Shown here one piece after another: positions 33,893 to 45,182 of a stretch of DNA of 64,000 nucleotides. The position numbers and the translations under genes were made by a program. The stretch comes from Adenophora triphylla var. japonica (Eukaryota > Streptophyta > Magnoliopsida > Asterales > Campanulaceae). The notes beneath the pieces are model-generated. The model was not told the DNA's origin and did no database searches. It worked only from the letters and a program-made list of their open reading frames with translations. Where the stretch lies: contig JAFEMH010001300.1 in the NCBI GenBank assembly GCA_022495995.1, forward strand, positions 124,001 to 188,000. Direction: 5' to 3'. Position 1 is the stretch's first letter, and each line of letters starts with the position of its first letter.

Positions 33893-35787
33893 GGAAAATT
33901 ACAATTTAGGGTCTGAAGTCGAGGGGGTGATCTTGAAATGGGGCCCCATATCTAAATTTTGTCAATTCAAGGCTCAATATCTAAACTTTTCGTCAATTAA
34001 GGGCTTTTTGACGAATTTTGTTAGAAAACTCAGTTAAGTGACATGTGCCACGCATGTGCTGGACAAGTTGGACTGAATTGAAATGCAAATTAGTTATTAA
34101 GAGCTGAAATGTAAATATTAAAAAAATGATGACCATTACAAAATATTTTTTTAAAAATAATATTTTTTGAAAATATATATATTGTGAAAAGCATTAATTT
34201 TTTTTATAATTTTTAAATATGTTAAAATAAATGTTATAAATATAAAAAATTGTATTTTTTTAAAGAAAATAGTATTTTTTTTTAAAAAAAAATAATTAAT
34301 TTTAACGTAAATCTTGTAAAAAAATGTTATAGATATAAAAAAAATTGTATTTTTAAAGAAAAAAAGTATTTTTTTAAAAAAAATTAATTAATTTTTAACG
34401 TAATCTTGTAATATTTTTTTTTTAAAAATAAAAGTAAAAATGTATTTTTTTTAAAAAATACAAATTTTGATATATAATGTATTTTATTTTTTATTATATT
34501 TAAATAAATAAATATTTTTCTATAAATATTAATTATTTAAAATTTTTTTATATTTAACATAAAAAATAGAAACAAAGTTGTATTTTTTTTAAAATATTGA
34601 AAAAAATTAACTATTATCCTTTTTTTTTCTAAAGATAATATTTAATAGAGAATTGTTATTCAACCCCGCACATTTACTTAATACCCCCGCAATATAATTT
34701 TTAAAAAAATGCCATTAATTGAAATAACTCTATTACCCTTCACTAATGTTATACACCCGCACATTCATCTCCTTGACCATCACCACCCAGCAGTCCACCA
34801 CTTACTACCACAACCACCGCCATCAGTCCTCCACAACCACCAAGCACCACCCATTCAAAACCCACATTTTCAGGAAATCTCAAACAAGAAAGGTATAACA
34901 GACACCAAAAAATAACAAAATTTCGTCTCAATTTAACCCAACAACAAACAATGCTTATAAAAATTAAAATCACACAACCCAGATCTGAAATCACTCAATC
35001 CAGATCTAAAATCAACAACGCATGCCTTGCTATCCTTCTCAAAATCTTAATATACTGAGCTTCAAATGATGGACCCAAATCAGATCTGAAATTTTGAAAT
35101 TGAAAGTTTCAAATTTGGGGTTCCATTTTCGGATGAATACTTTGAGTTACAAAAATTTATGAAATTGAAAGTTTCGAATTTTGGGTTCCACTTTAACATC
35201 ATGAATTTGGGGGAGAGGTTGGTGGTGTGGTGTGGCAGGGTTGGGCTGAGGGAGGGCGGAGGTGAGGCAGGGTCGGGAGGGGCGGTGACAAGGGGTTGAA
35301 ACAGAGGATATGCTTTGAAGATGATGAAATCGTGTTGCTGTTTTTGTTTTTCTCAGTTTTTTGTTTTTTTCATTTTAGAGAGAAGATGACGAAATCGTTA
35401 AAAAAAATACTATTTTCTTTAAAAATATAATTTTTTTATATTTATAACATTTATTTTAACATATTTTAAAAATTATAAAAAAATTAATGCTTTTCACAAT
35501 ATATATATTTTCAAAAAATATTATTTAAAAAAAATATTTTGTAACGGTCATCAATTTTTAAAAATTTACATTTCAGTCCTTAATAACTAATTTGCATTTC
35601 AATTTAGTCCAACTTGTCCAGCACATGCGTGGCACATGTCACTTAACTGACTTTTCTAATAAAATTCGTCAAAAAGTCCTTAATTGACGAAAAGTTTAGA
35701 TATTGAGCCCTGAATTGACAAAATTTATATATAAATCCCCATTTCAAGACCACCCGCTCGACTTCAGGCCCTAAATTGTAATTTGCC
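33893..35787. mobile_element. Long-TIR (foldback-type) MULE with 9-10 bp TSD
   Basis: Terminal inverted repeats of about 390 bp (33893-34285 and 35399-35787) begin GGAAAATTACAATTTAGGGT and, on the other strand, GGCAAATTACAATTTAGGGC. AATTTTATAA is duplicated at 33883-33892 and 35788-35797 (9-bp TSD ATTTTATAA plus one chance base). Long TIRs and 9-bp TSDs point to Mutator. The interior holds AT-rich duplicated pieces (34286-34640) and a more GC-rich segment (34700-35340) without a recognisable protein. Confidence 0.85.
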
Positions 35788-36259
35788 AATTTTATAATAA
35801 CATACTTCAAAGATTAAAACAATATGACATGTTCTTTCAATGTGAAATTCATTAATAGCGGGGGAGACCTTCAAGCTCGGTAATCAATAAATAATTCTCA
35901 TAAGAGTTTTTAAAAGAGTTTTTAAAAGGGGGAATTGCAAATTACGGCCTAATATTAATATCGGCAAGCTTTTTCCAATAAGAGACCCAATATTTCACTT
36001 TACACCCTTCCTATGAATTTACCTCATTTTAATTTTAAAATGATTTGTTTAAAGAAAATAAAATGATTAGTTTATACGAGTATTAAATTTTAATCTTTTT
36101 ATTATTATATTCAAAATAAAGTAGTTAATTGTCATAATATCATATATTTACATTATTGTAGATAATTTATATATTCTGAAAAATATCAATTTTATTTATT
36201 TTTAACAAAAAAAATTATAAATAAAGAAATTATTTTTTTATTAAAAAATTATCTATTTA
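35788..36259. other. Spacer between two MULEs
   Basis: No gene. The text near 35930-35985 (GGGGGAATTGCAAATTACGG) resembles a MULE terminus, and 37960-38010 holds phrases like those of the long-TIR MULE. A diverged MULE around the 36260-37716 element is possible but was not shown. Confidence 0.4.
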
Positions 36260-36325
36260 GCAAAAAACTTGTAAAAAACGCATTTTTTCTAAACAATTGA
36301 AAAAACATGTTTTTCCAATCGTATA

Positions 36326-36609
36326 CTCCCTCCGTCCCGCTAATATTAGCACACTTTCCTTTTTGGGCGTCCCGCTAATATCCGCACACTCCCAAAAAGG
36401 AAACTTTATATTAATAAAATATTCACCCAACCCCACTCATTCTCTCTCCTACATTATTTTAATACTCACAACACCATTATAATTTATTACACCCTCCACT
36501 CATTCTCTCTCCACTCATTCTTTTACACTCACAACATTTTATTAAAATATCATATTCCTTAATTCCAGCGCAAATAGTGTTTGTGCTAATACTAATGGGA
36601 CGGAGGGAG
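36326..36609. mobile_element. Stowaway MITE 5, nested in a MULE
   Basis: The ends are CTCCCTCCGTCCCGCTAATA and the complementary TACTAATGGGACGGAGGGAG-type terminus, with TA at 36324-36325 and 36610-36611. Length 284 bp. Confidence 0.9.
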
Positions 36610-36719
36610 TAGTATATAAGGCACCAGCTCTCTCTCTCTCTCTCTCTACTCTCTCTAGACGGATACTCTCTATCTCTCTAAACGCAAAGTCTCCTCTCTC
36701 TCTCACTAAACGCAAACTC

Positions 36720-37080
36720 CATTGCCGCTCCTCGAATCATCTTCCTCACCTTCACTCTCCCTCTAAACCAACCGGCGACCTAATTTCCTCTCAACCAAAC
36801 AACGACCGCCAACTCTCTCTGTACCAAAACCACGAACGCAATTCCTCCAATTTCAATCGCTCCCCAAGCTCATCGTCGTTCTCTCCCTACTCCGGCCAAG
36901 TTCACCATCGTTCTCTCCCACAACGCTGAACACAACAATCCATCTCTCTCAATTCCCCCCAAAATTGTCATCTCCATCTTCCCCTCCCTTGTTTACAGAT
37001 CCTAAGCCGTTCACCATCATCCCCTAACAACGATGATTGAGAAGTATGGGGATCGGTTCAAAGGGACGGTAATTTCATGG
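36720..37080. other. C-rich gene-like segment inside the second MULE
   Basis: The segment is rich in CTCTC, CCGGC and TCACC words and resembles a plant 5' UTR or first exon. No long frame or domain was recognised. It occupies the same place as the GC-rich block in the MULE at 12681. Host-gene capture is possible. Confidence 0.35.
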
Positions 37081-37139
37081 GTGCGCCGTTTGATTTGGCA
37101 AATTCAATTACGAGATGATTTGTTTTTTTTTTTTTTGGA

Positions 37140-37560
37140 ATTTGAGGTTTTTTTGATTTTGAATGCCAGTGTAATTGATTTTGAATGCCATTTCATGTTT
37201 TTTTGAATGCCAGTTCATGTTTTTTGAATGCCAGCAAAAATGATTACTGATTTTGAATGCCAGTTCATGTTTTTTTTTAATGCCGGTCCATGTTTTTTTG
37301 AATGCCAGCAAAAATGATTACCAGTGTTTTTTGAGTGCCAATGTATGTGTTTTTGAGTGCCAGTGCATGTGTTTTTGAATGCCAGTGCTTGTATATTTGA
37401 GAGCCAGTAAAAATGTGAGTGTAACAAAGTGCAAGTGTTAGTGTAACAGAGTGCCAGTGTGAAGAGTGCCAGTTCATGTATATAAAAGTGCCCGTGTAAA
37501 AAGTGTCAGTGCCAGTTTAACAAAGTGCCAGTGCCAGTTTACACTGGCACTTTGTTAAAT
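37140..37560. repeat. TGCCAGT minisatellite in the second MULE
   Basis: GAATGCCAGTTCATGTTTTT and variants (GTGCCAGTGTAA, GAGTGCCAG) recur about every 20-35 bp. It is the complement of the array at 12820-13330. Histidine/tryptophan-rich minus frames across it are repeat artefacts. Confidence 0.8.
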
Positions 37561-37725
37561 TGGTACTGACACTTTTTTTCACTGGCATTTTGTTACACAT
37601 GCACTGACACTTTATCACACTGGCACTTTGTTTAACTGGCACTGACACAAACGGAAAAATACAAAACACGTTTTTTCTAAGTGTCAGAAAAAACGCGTTT
37701 TTCATAAGACCAACTCATCTATTTA

Positions 37726-38211
37726 TTATTATTATATATATAAATCTAAAATAATGCATTTTAATAAAGACTTGGGGGAGGAGTTAAATTTGAAGTCTTT
37801 AAATATTTACAATTTACATTTTACCCCTTAAAAACTAATGACAATTATAAACGATCCGTCCATCATGTGTCGAGCACATGATAAATTAATTGAGATTTTA
37901 TAATGAATTTAGTCATCAGGTCTCAAACTGATAACTTTTAGGTATATCAAACCCTAAATCAACAAAAATGAAATATCGAGCCCCCAATTGAAAAAAAAAG
38001 TATACCAATATTGAACCCTATCAAAAATTATATTTGTAGCATTATTCAAAATGCCAAAAAATAACCTGGACTCCAAATTGCAGTATATTAAGGTGTTGTT
38101 TGTAGTTATTTAAACCTCTTAGCCACTCGTTACAGACAAAATGTTATGTACCATTTTTTATTATTTTGTGCATTGAATAATGAGATTGTCAATGGCTTCA
38201 CTGAAAAAAGA
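37726..38211. other. AT-rich spacer
   Basis: No gene or element end was firmly recognised. It contains phrases such as CATGTGTCGAGCACATG, which resemble the CATGTGCCACGCATGTG part of the long-TIR MULE. Confidence 0.4.
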
Positions 38212-39163
38212 TGTTATAGTAGATGTTACCCAACATCTTAGATAACACACTGACGGACAGCATACACACACACCAAATTAAATAATTTGTAAAAACTTTG
38301 TGCAGCGAAAATAAATAACAAAAGATATAATTTTCTCAAGTTATATAAATATATAAATTGAGTGTGCCTAAATGGCGAAAACTTTATAATCAATATAGAA
38401 CAATTACAAAATCGAAAGTTTCCTATATCTAAAACGATGATAATGCTCTATGAAACTAATGAGACAAAGCACGAATCCTATCCTTAGCCAACACTCTCTT
38501 AAACACTCAGTGTTTAAGCTAGAATCACAAGGGAGGAAGGATTATGCGAACCAAAGAAACTTTGTCTCTCTTGTGCTAAGGTGTGTGTGTTTAATATTCG
38601 GTATTTGACATACTTCAAATGAACCACACCTAGACTATTTATAGCCTTCAAATGCCTTGGAGGCTACTCCAAAATAACAGCTCTTCTTGTTAAAAACGTG
38701 TGAGAGGAGTGGAGATAATTCTTGGCTTGATTTCCTCTTCACACGCCAACTCCTCCTCAAATGTAGCAACCGAAACTTGATGCCCAAGTCCTTGCTTTAT
38801 CACCTTGTACTCTCTTGCTTTCTTGGCATTGCACTTCCTCAATTAATCAGCAACAACCCCATGACTTGGTCTTCCCACATTTTTGCTTCTTCATCAATAA
38901 ATGTGGACCAAGTAAAAGTTACACATAAATCTCCTATTTATGTGAAACTTATCTTCAACCTTATTCCATGTCTTTAGCTATTATTTCAACCATGTATTAA
39001 CCTGAAATATAGACCAACAAACACATATATCTTACAAATAATATTAGATATTAGGATATAAAATAATATGGAAAGAATTATTAAATTATAAATTATTCCA
39101 GTTCGGGTAACACCCAACTGCTAGTGATAGCACTTGTGGTAACACCCACAGTCTGTACTAACA
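38212..39163 (-). repeat. 3' LTR of a minus-strand retroelement
   Basis: On the minus strand the LTR starts TGTTAGTACAGACTG at 39163, right after a polypurine run (ATGGGGGAGAT, 39164-39174). A TATA box GGCTATAAATAG lies at about 38634-38645. The end is placed at 38212, where CTATAACA mirrors the TGTTAG start, but this outer end is tentative. No partner LTR was found. Confidence 0.65.
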
Positions 39164-39175
39164 ATCTCCCCCATA

Positions 39176-39545
39176 ATTTATAATTTCTTTTCAAACTCTA
39201 AAGTGCTGATCCCTGCAAGAAAAAGTTAGTCATACTAGAGTAACTTCCATAGTTATCAACTCCCCCATAATCAAGGAATTAACAACCACAATGATTTATC
39301 ACAAAAATACTAGTTATCAAAACATATTTTCCAAAATAAGTTTTCAAAATAACTAGCAACCTAAAGTACCAAAGATAAACCAAAGCTACTAAGCTACTTC
39401 ATGTTCAAACAACCCTAAAAGTTTAAACTAAAAGCAAATAAAACAAACCACCAAAGTATTTAAAATATGTTACGAATAAAACATAAAAGTAAATTGTTTT
39501 TCAACCACCAAAGTCTCATAACCATAAGAGTGACAACATCAACCT
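39176..39545 (-). other. 3' untranslated stretch between the env-like ORF and the PPT
   Basis: AT-rich, no frame of note. It links the ORF end (about 39560) to the purine tract at 39164-39174. Confidence 0.45.
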
Positions 39546-41477
39546 TCAGGCAAATGTATTGTAATCACTCTTCTTGTTCATCATCAGCTTCTTCTTCCTC
39601 CTGTTCTTCCCCTTCTTCATCTCTAGCATCTGTGGCAGCACCTTCAGTAACATCTGCAGCAGCACCACTGGCATCTCCATCACCACCTCCACTTGGACCA
39701 GCCCCATCAGCACTATTATCTCTCCCAGTTTGGGAAGAAACCTTCCGGATAAACTCATCAGTAATTTCCTTGAGCTTAGTCCATCCTTGTACAATTTCGG
39801 CAATGGCAGACGTTTATTTGTGGAGAAACGCCACATTGTGGTCTTCGGTATTGTTGGTGAAGCATTCCCCAACAAATTATACACATTTGCAAGAACATTA
39901 GCTGCATCTGTACCTGAAAAACTTGGAGATTTCGGAGTAACATTCGGGGTAACAGTATGAGTAACACCCTGAGCATGTACCGCATCACTTGACCCAAATT
40001 CATTTATCTTTGACCAAGGAAGATCACCAGTGTACCTCACACTCTTGGTGTTCTTCTTAGTCAGCTGAGAATCTATAGCATAGAGATCAAGACTAGGAGT
40101 GTACTCATCCGACTCTTCAATGGGCAATTTTTGAGATTTCAAAATTTGGAAAATCAATGACGGGTAAGGAAACATAGTAATGTCTTTTCTTCTACCCCAC
40201 GAAGCCAAATATTTGAAGATCACTCTACCCAAGTTCACCTTTTGATTCTTTCCTAACTTGTACAAGATTTCAGCTTGTTGCAATGTCATATATTGCTCGT
40301 TAGAAGTAGGAATTCAATTAAAAATACAAAGCTTGTGAAGCACGGCAAAGAGTGAAGTGAGACGGGAAGCAAGAAATTGTACTTTGGTTTTGGGATTGGG
40401 ATTCTTGGGCCATTCATGCAAGACATTGTGTGAGATAAACCTAGCAATTTCATCCTTATGAACAATAGGACCATCATCATCCATATTTGGGAGTCCCAAA
40501 GTTTTGTTGATCAAAGAGGGGGTAATAGAAAAAATTCTGTTCCTTAAAAACACATTTCCAAATTGATTGGACTTCTCATTTTCTAGGTTGGCATGAAGGT
40601 TGGCATAGAAATTTTTGACAATAGCTTCAACAAATTTCGAAGGATGCAAGTTAGCTTTCAAAAAATTTATATCCTCCAAGAACTGAAATACACCATGCTT
40701 TTTGAAATCAACCTCGTCAATGTACTTTTCCTTGAGAATTTTCGTATCACTATGTCTCAACCAAAACTCCATATTTTCCTTTCGATAGAATTCCAATGAA
40801 AAGTAAGATTTTGAAAAAGCAACATTTACATCTTCAAACTCTTTCTCAAGAAAATCAGAGAACTCAGAATATGCAAACTCACTGATAGAAGACTTCGAAG
40901 CTTTAGAAAAAGAAGGTGTTACCTTGGGTGTTGCAGCTTTCTGGGTAACATCTTTGGCAGCAGCCTGCTTGCCTTTGCCTTTTGGATTCCGTTTCACCAC
41001 TTCATACAGAGGTTCTTCTTCATCAAATCCCCAATCTTCAAAGGTCTCAACTGATTGGCTTTTCTCAGCATCGGCATGAAAATCTTCATCAGAGACATGT
41101 GCCGAGGAGAGACCAAGAGAGGATTCTTCTGAAACTTCAACTGGATCGAAAGATGTGTTGGATTTTGAAGTACCTTTGTTTCTCATAGCTGTGAGCCTAC
41201 TTGAGCTCCTATTTTTGGCGACATGAACCGAGGGTTTGTAATCAATGGCCTTTCTTTTGGTCTTTTTGATTGACGGAACGGGTAGAAGAGGTGGTAGCAT
41301 CACAATGGGCAAGGGTTGAGTCATTGTTGTCACCAAAGGAGGATCATTCACCGACATTGTCATTACTGGAGACACATTGAGAGGGGTGGTCGAAGTGTCC
41401 ATTAGGCTAGGACCACTCGAACCAATGCCCGGAGAGACCTCCAAAGGGGCAGATTGCTTCTTAGACGGGGTTGCCAT
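39546..41477 (-). pseudogene. Env-like / putative plant transposon protein ORF
   Basis: A single minus-strand frame runs from ATG 41477 (context ACCATGGCAACC) to 39546, about 640 codons, with one in-frame TGA at 40314-40316. The first 200 residues are low-complexity, rich in Ser, Thr, Pro and Lys. Residues about 220-390 and on past the stop match the style of the plant transposon-protein domain (PF20167-like): KFVEAIVKNFYANLHANL, FSITPSLINKTLGLPN, then IPTSNEQ and NLGRVIFKYL. The stop replaces a position that is Trp in relatives (NWIPTS type). Near 39860 the frame slips; the expected acidic tail (about 39560-39800) reads in the next frame with another stop. Its place just before PPT and LTR suggests the third ORF of a SIRE/Maximus-like element. 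That is inference; no pol is present. Confidence 0.6.
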
Positions 41478-41833
41478 GGTTAGGGTTTATAAAGGATTTG
41501 AAATTTTGGAAGATTTTGATTTTGGAAGGTTTGAGAGAGAGAGAGAGAGTGATGATGACGGAGGGGGTTTTTTAACGCCTTGAGAGAGAGAGAGAGGAGG
41601 GCGTTGGCTTAGAGAGAGATAGAGAGAAAAAATAGGAGTTAAGTTAGTATTTTAATTTGACAAGACTTATCCCACTAACTTATTTATCCCCTATATTTAT
41701 CTAATTAATCTCCCCCTATTTTTTAGCCACTAAAAATAATCACATTAAATATTTACCCAACCTCCCTATTTTCTAGCCAGAAGAAAAGTCAAGTACAACC
41801 TCCTCACACAAAATAAAACAACCGACCATTATT

Positions 41834-41917
<84 letters not shown>

Positions 41918-42262
41918 AATTTTGAATTTTCAGATTTTTTAAATATAAAAAAAATGAAAATAAAAGTAATAAACACAACAAATATACCAAGTCCATATGG
42001 TTTTTGAAAATCAAATTTCTAAAATTTAGGACTTAATTATTTGAGTTGTTTATCAAAAATAAAATAGGTTAGTTAAAGACTTTTTCAAACTTTGTAAACT
42101 CTTAATAAAATAGTAAAAAGACTTTTAAAGTTTAAAAATTTAAATAATAGAATTGTAAATAAAGTAATAAAAAATAATATAGCACATACAAATATATTAA
42201 TGGCAATGATGGTAACATCTAGGATAACACATATGATAAAAACCCCTTGATAAATATATTCA
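41478..42262. other. Upstream region of the env-like ORF and spacer
   Basis: 41478-41640 holds a CT-rich (minus strand) leader with GAGAGA runs and a TTTATAAACCCTAACC stretch just before the ATG. Beyond 41640 the DNA is AT-rich with the TA microsatellite. No gene. Confidence 0.4.
41839..41915. repeat. (TA)n microsatellite
   Basis: About 38 uninterrupted TA dinucleotides. Frames reading Ile-Tyr repeats through it are artefacts. Confidence 0.95.
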
Positions 42263-42360
42263 TTTTCAAACACTTAAGACATAACAAGCTTAGCCATTTA
42301 CAAACACTTAAGGCATAACAAGCTTAGCCATTTTCAGGCACTTCAGGCATAACAAGCTTG
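42263..42360. repeat. Short tandem repeat before the Ogre-like LTR
   Basis: Three copies of an ACTTMAGRCATAACAAGCTT-containing unit of about 38 bp end close to the proposed LTR start at 42379. Confidence 0.75.
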
Positions 42361-42378
42361 CTAGACCACGAGGCATAG

Positions 42379-44067
42379 TGTAAGTGCTCCAATTTGAGTT
42401 GTTAAGTATTTTCGTTAGAAAATTAACGAAAGTCCTAACATTCCTAACATTTCTAACAATTCCTAACTTTTCTAACAAAGCAAGGGTAAATTAGGGATTG
42501 CTATTTAAAGTTAAACAAGGGAAAGAATCTTACAAAATGTAAAAAAATGTAAAAACCCAAAATGGGTAAGTCAGAACAACAACCGTGGAGTATTTTGAAA
42601 AAATATTCCTTGTGTCCAAAGCTCGGCAAAGAAGATTTAATGAACAAAGGCACGCCGCAGAAGGATCCGCGCGAATGGAATTGTCAATTTCAGAGGGCTA
42701 TAAATTGAGCCCCTCAGTCTCAGAAAAACCATGAAACAACAACTCACTCACAGCACCTTGGCGAAAATATTGTAGAAAACAGTGGGAATTCCCTTGAATT
42801 GCCACCTTTTTCTTAATCATTTTCTCAAATTTCACTCACTAAACACTCTCAAATTCAAGCCTCAAACTCAAAAATCAAGGGAAGATAGGTATAACCTCCT
42901 TCTCCCTACACTAAATCTCTCTCATCCATGCATGCATCTCAAACTCTAAAGATGTAATTTGTTCATCAACTTGGTGTTCATCCTTGCTTGACCTAAAAAT
43001 ATAGTCACCTTGGAATAAATTTCCATGGATGACCATTTAAAAGGTCCAAATCATTTCTTCTTACTTGAAAACATTTTCTAAACCTAAAAATCAATTTTCA
43101 TACATAAAATCTCAATTTCAAAGTTAAATCTCCCCTTCCCAAGCAAATGAAATGCTTTAAGTCCTAATGTACCCTAAGGATGGCTTGATATAGTAGATCA
43201 CCACTAAAATTTTTAGTGATCACTAATCAAATCCTAAGGAAATTGGGACAAAGCATGAATTCAAACCCCTTTTAAAATCACATTTTCCTTCTTGAGAATG
43301 TTGCTGTCCAGTAGCCTTTCTCTAAGACCTTTGTCCATTGTCTAATTTTTTGGACACAAAAAAACGAATTTGGTGTTGACTACAAAATACTTTTTGTATC
43401 CAACATCCATAGGATTTCAGACATATTTTTACTTTATTTTTTGCGTGAGTATAACTCCCTTTTCCAAATTATTTTCCAAAAGTCATTTTATCAGTCTCTG
43501 GAAATCCAGATTTCACATCTGAGATTTCCAGAAGGTTTTGGTCCATCAAATCATCTCCAATCATAAAAATCTTTATAGTCACCTTATTTAAGATGTTTTG
43601 AACAACTTTCATTCTATGACTTTCCTCCGATTCTGAAGTTTTAAAGCTCTTAAATCCATTTCAAAATAAAGTGTCCACTGCCTTTTTCATTCTGGCAGAA
43701 TTGATTTTCAACTTCAAGAAGTCTTTTGAGTACCAAAACTCAACCCTAAAATCATACCAAAAATCATGGGACTTATTTAATGTCTTATAAAGAGTTCTCA
43801 ATTTTTAGTTCTCTCAGTTTTCACTTATTTTAACCAAAACACACACACACACAACACACAAATGGTTTCAAATTAGGAAGACTCGTTTTACGAGGCATTC
43901 CGGGTGAACCCTAACGTTCTTCCCGGAGTGTAACGTGACCTCCGAACCCAAATATCTAATCTCGGGAATTTTTCAAAGTTTTGGCCCTTAAAATAAAAAT
44001 GGCGTGACGACTCCCGTTTTGTTGATTTTCAAAGAAAAGAAAAATCCACGGGTGACACATCATCACA
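42379..44067 (+). repeat. 5' LTR of the Ogre-like element
   Basis: The right end CATCACA at 44067 is set by the primer site. The proposed left end, TGTAAGTGCTCC at 42379, starts with TG but has no partner to confirm it. A TATA box CTATAAAT lies at 42698-42705, giving a transcribed part of about 1.35 kb, long as in Ogre elements. Confidence 0.55.
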
Positions 44068-44068
44068 G

Positions 44069-44086
44069 TGGCGACTCCGCTGGGGA
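44069..44086 (+). promoter_or_regulatory. PBS of the Ogre-like element (tRNA-Arg type)
   Basis: TGGCGACTCCGCTGGGGA matches the Ogre primer site TGGCGACTCTGCTGGGGA at 17 of 18 positions and starts one base after the LTR end. Confidence 0.8.
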
Positions 44087-44774
44087 CAAAAAAATGAGCT
44101 TTATCTTTTTCAAAAAAAAATCTTTTTCAAAAAAAAAAAAGAAAAGCTTTTGTGGGTCAAACTTCCGTCCCGGCATTTGAAATCATTTGTATTGTGTGTG
44201 TGTGTTTGTTTTGCACATTTCGTGTTGTTTTGACTGTCCCGAAAGAATCGGTGTTTTGACTGTCGGAATCATTTTCTTAAATGTTTGAATTTTTGTGCTT
44301 ATGTGCTTATGTGTTATTTGCTTTCAAAAAAAAAATTCAAAAAAAAAAAATTTCAAAAAAAAATTTTCAAAAAAAAAATTCAAAAAAAAAAAATTCAAAA
44401 AAAAAGGATCTTCAAAAAAAAATTTTTCCAAAAAAAAAAAAAATCATTTTTTGCATGCATCATCCTTTTTAAGACACATGAAAATTTCTATTTTACTCAG
44501 AAAAAGAAGATAGACTGCTTGCACACTACGCGCACCTGGCCCTACACTGCACACTACGTCCTTAACCCGGGGAAATCCCAGTAGCAGCCCGTTTGACCTT
44601 ATTACGCCTCTCGGTTCGAGCACGGGACTACCCAAACATCCCTTGGAGCCTCGTGTCGACCATGCACTTGTCCGTGACACACTTTGTCCGAGACCCGGTT
44701 GGTTTTTAGTTTGGTCCGTGTTATGCCCGGTCTGTGCATACACCTTTCCTTTCAAGCCTTAGTCGGCATACCAA

Positions 44775-45043
44775 GTCAATATCTTTCGGGGACCCTTAAT
44801 CAGTCGAAGTCATGCCGGTTTTTCGCTGCAAACTTTGACCAGATATTGACTGGCGCCTTGACTTTGACTTCGACTGGCACAACTTATGCACCGACTCCCG
44901 GCATGACACTGTGTCATCAAGGATTAATGATTATTCCATGTCTAATTACGGCCTAACTAACGACGGGTCAAGATCAATTATGGACATTTATCAGTCCGAG
45001 CCACACCGACTTTTCGTCGAGCCCTCCGGACATGATCTTGACC
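44775..45043 (+). repeat. Inverted-repeat-rich leader segment (possible RNA structure)
   Basis: Perfect complementary pairs: GTCAATATC 44775-44783 with GATATTGAC 44842-44850; CAGTCGAAGTCA 44801-44812 with TGACTTCGACTG 44865-44876; GTCATGCCGG 44809-44818 with CCGGCATGAC 44898-44907; GGTCAAGATCA 44966-44976 with TGATCTTGACC 45033-45043. The first two pairs cross the third, so alternative or crossing stems are possible. Confidence 0.75.
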
Positions 45044-45177
45044 TTTGACGTCAGCTTTGTCCGTAATTTACATAGAATGCTCGTTAAGACTAGATTACCC
45101 GCCAGACTTTAGGATCGTTTTTCTTTTCGGTCGGTGGGACCCGCTTGCCCTACGAAACCCTTGTTCGAGGTTACAGG

Positions 45178-45182
45178 TTGAG
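45178..45182 (+). repeat. TSD of element B (left copy)
   Basis: TTGAG immediately before the B LTR, identical to 61469-61473 immediately after the other LTR. Confidence 0.9.

Larger units (their letters stand above)
36260..37716. mobile_element. Second non-autonomous MULE, 1457 bp, perfect 9-bp TSD
   Basis: ATCTATTTA is duplicated at 36251-36259 and 37717-37725. The termini GCAAAAAACTTGTAAAAAAC and (complement) GAGTTGGTCTTATGAAAAAC match the two ends of the MULE at 12681-13862 in reverse order. The interior mirrors that element: a CT-rich run, a C-rich gene-like segment (36720-37080), then the TGCCAGT minisatellite (37140-37560). A Stowaway MITE is nested at 36326. No transposase. Confidence 0.85.
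44087..45182 (+). other. Leader of the Ogre-like element: A-rich runs then a structured segment
   Basis: 44110-44450 is dominated by TTCAAAAAAA-type runs. Lysine-rich frames there are artefacts. From 44510 the leader becomes GC-richer, and 44775-45043 carries several long complementary words (see the separate entry). No protein domain was recognised. It is interrupted by B at 45183 and resumes at 61474. Confidence 0.6.

Noticed and set aside
37108..37477. His/Trp-rich minus-strand ORFs
   Set aside because: Translation of the TGCCAGT minisatellite.
41773..42014. ORFs with long Ile-Tyr repeats
   Set aside because: Translation of the (TA)n microsatellite.
44281..44584. Three overlapping Lys-rich ORFs
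   Set aside because: Products of TTCAAAAAAA runs in the Ogre-like leader.
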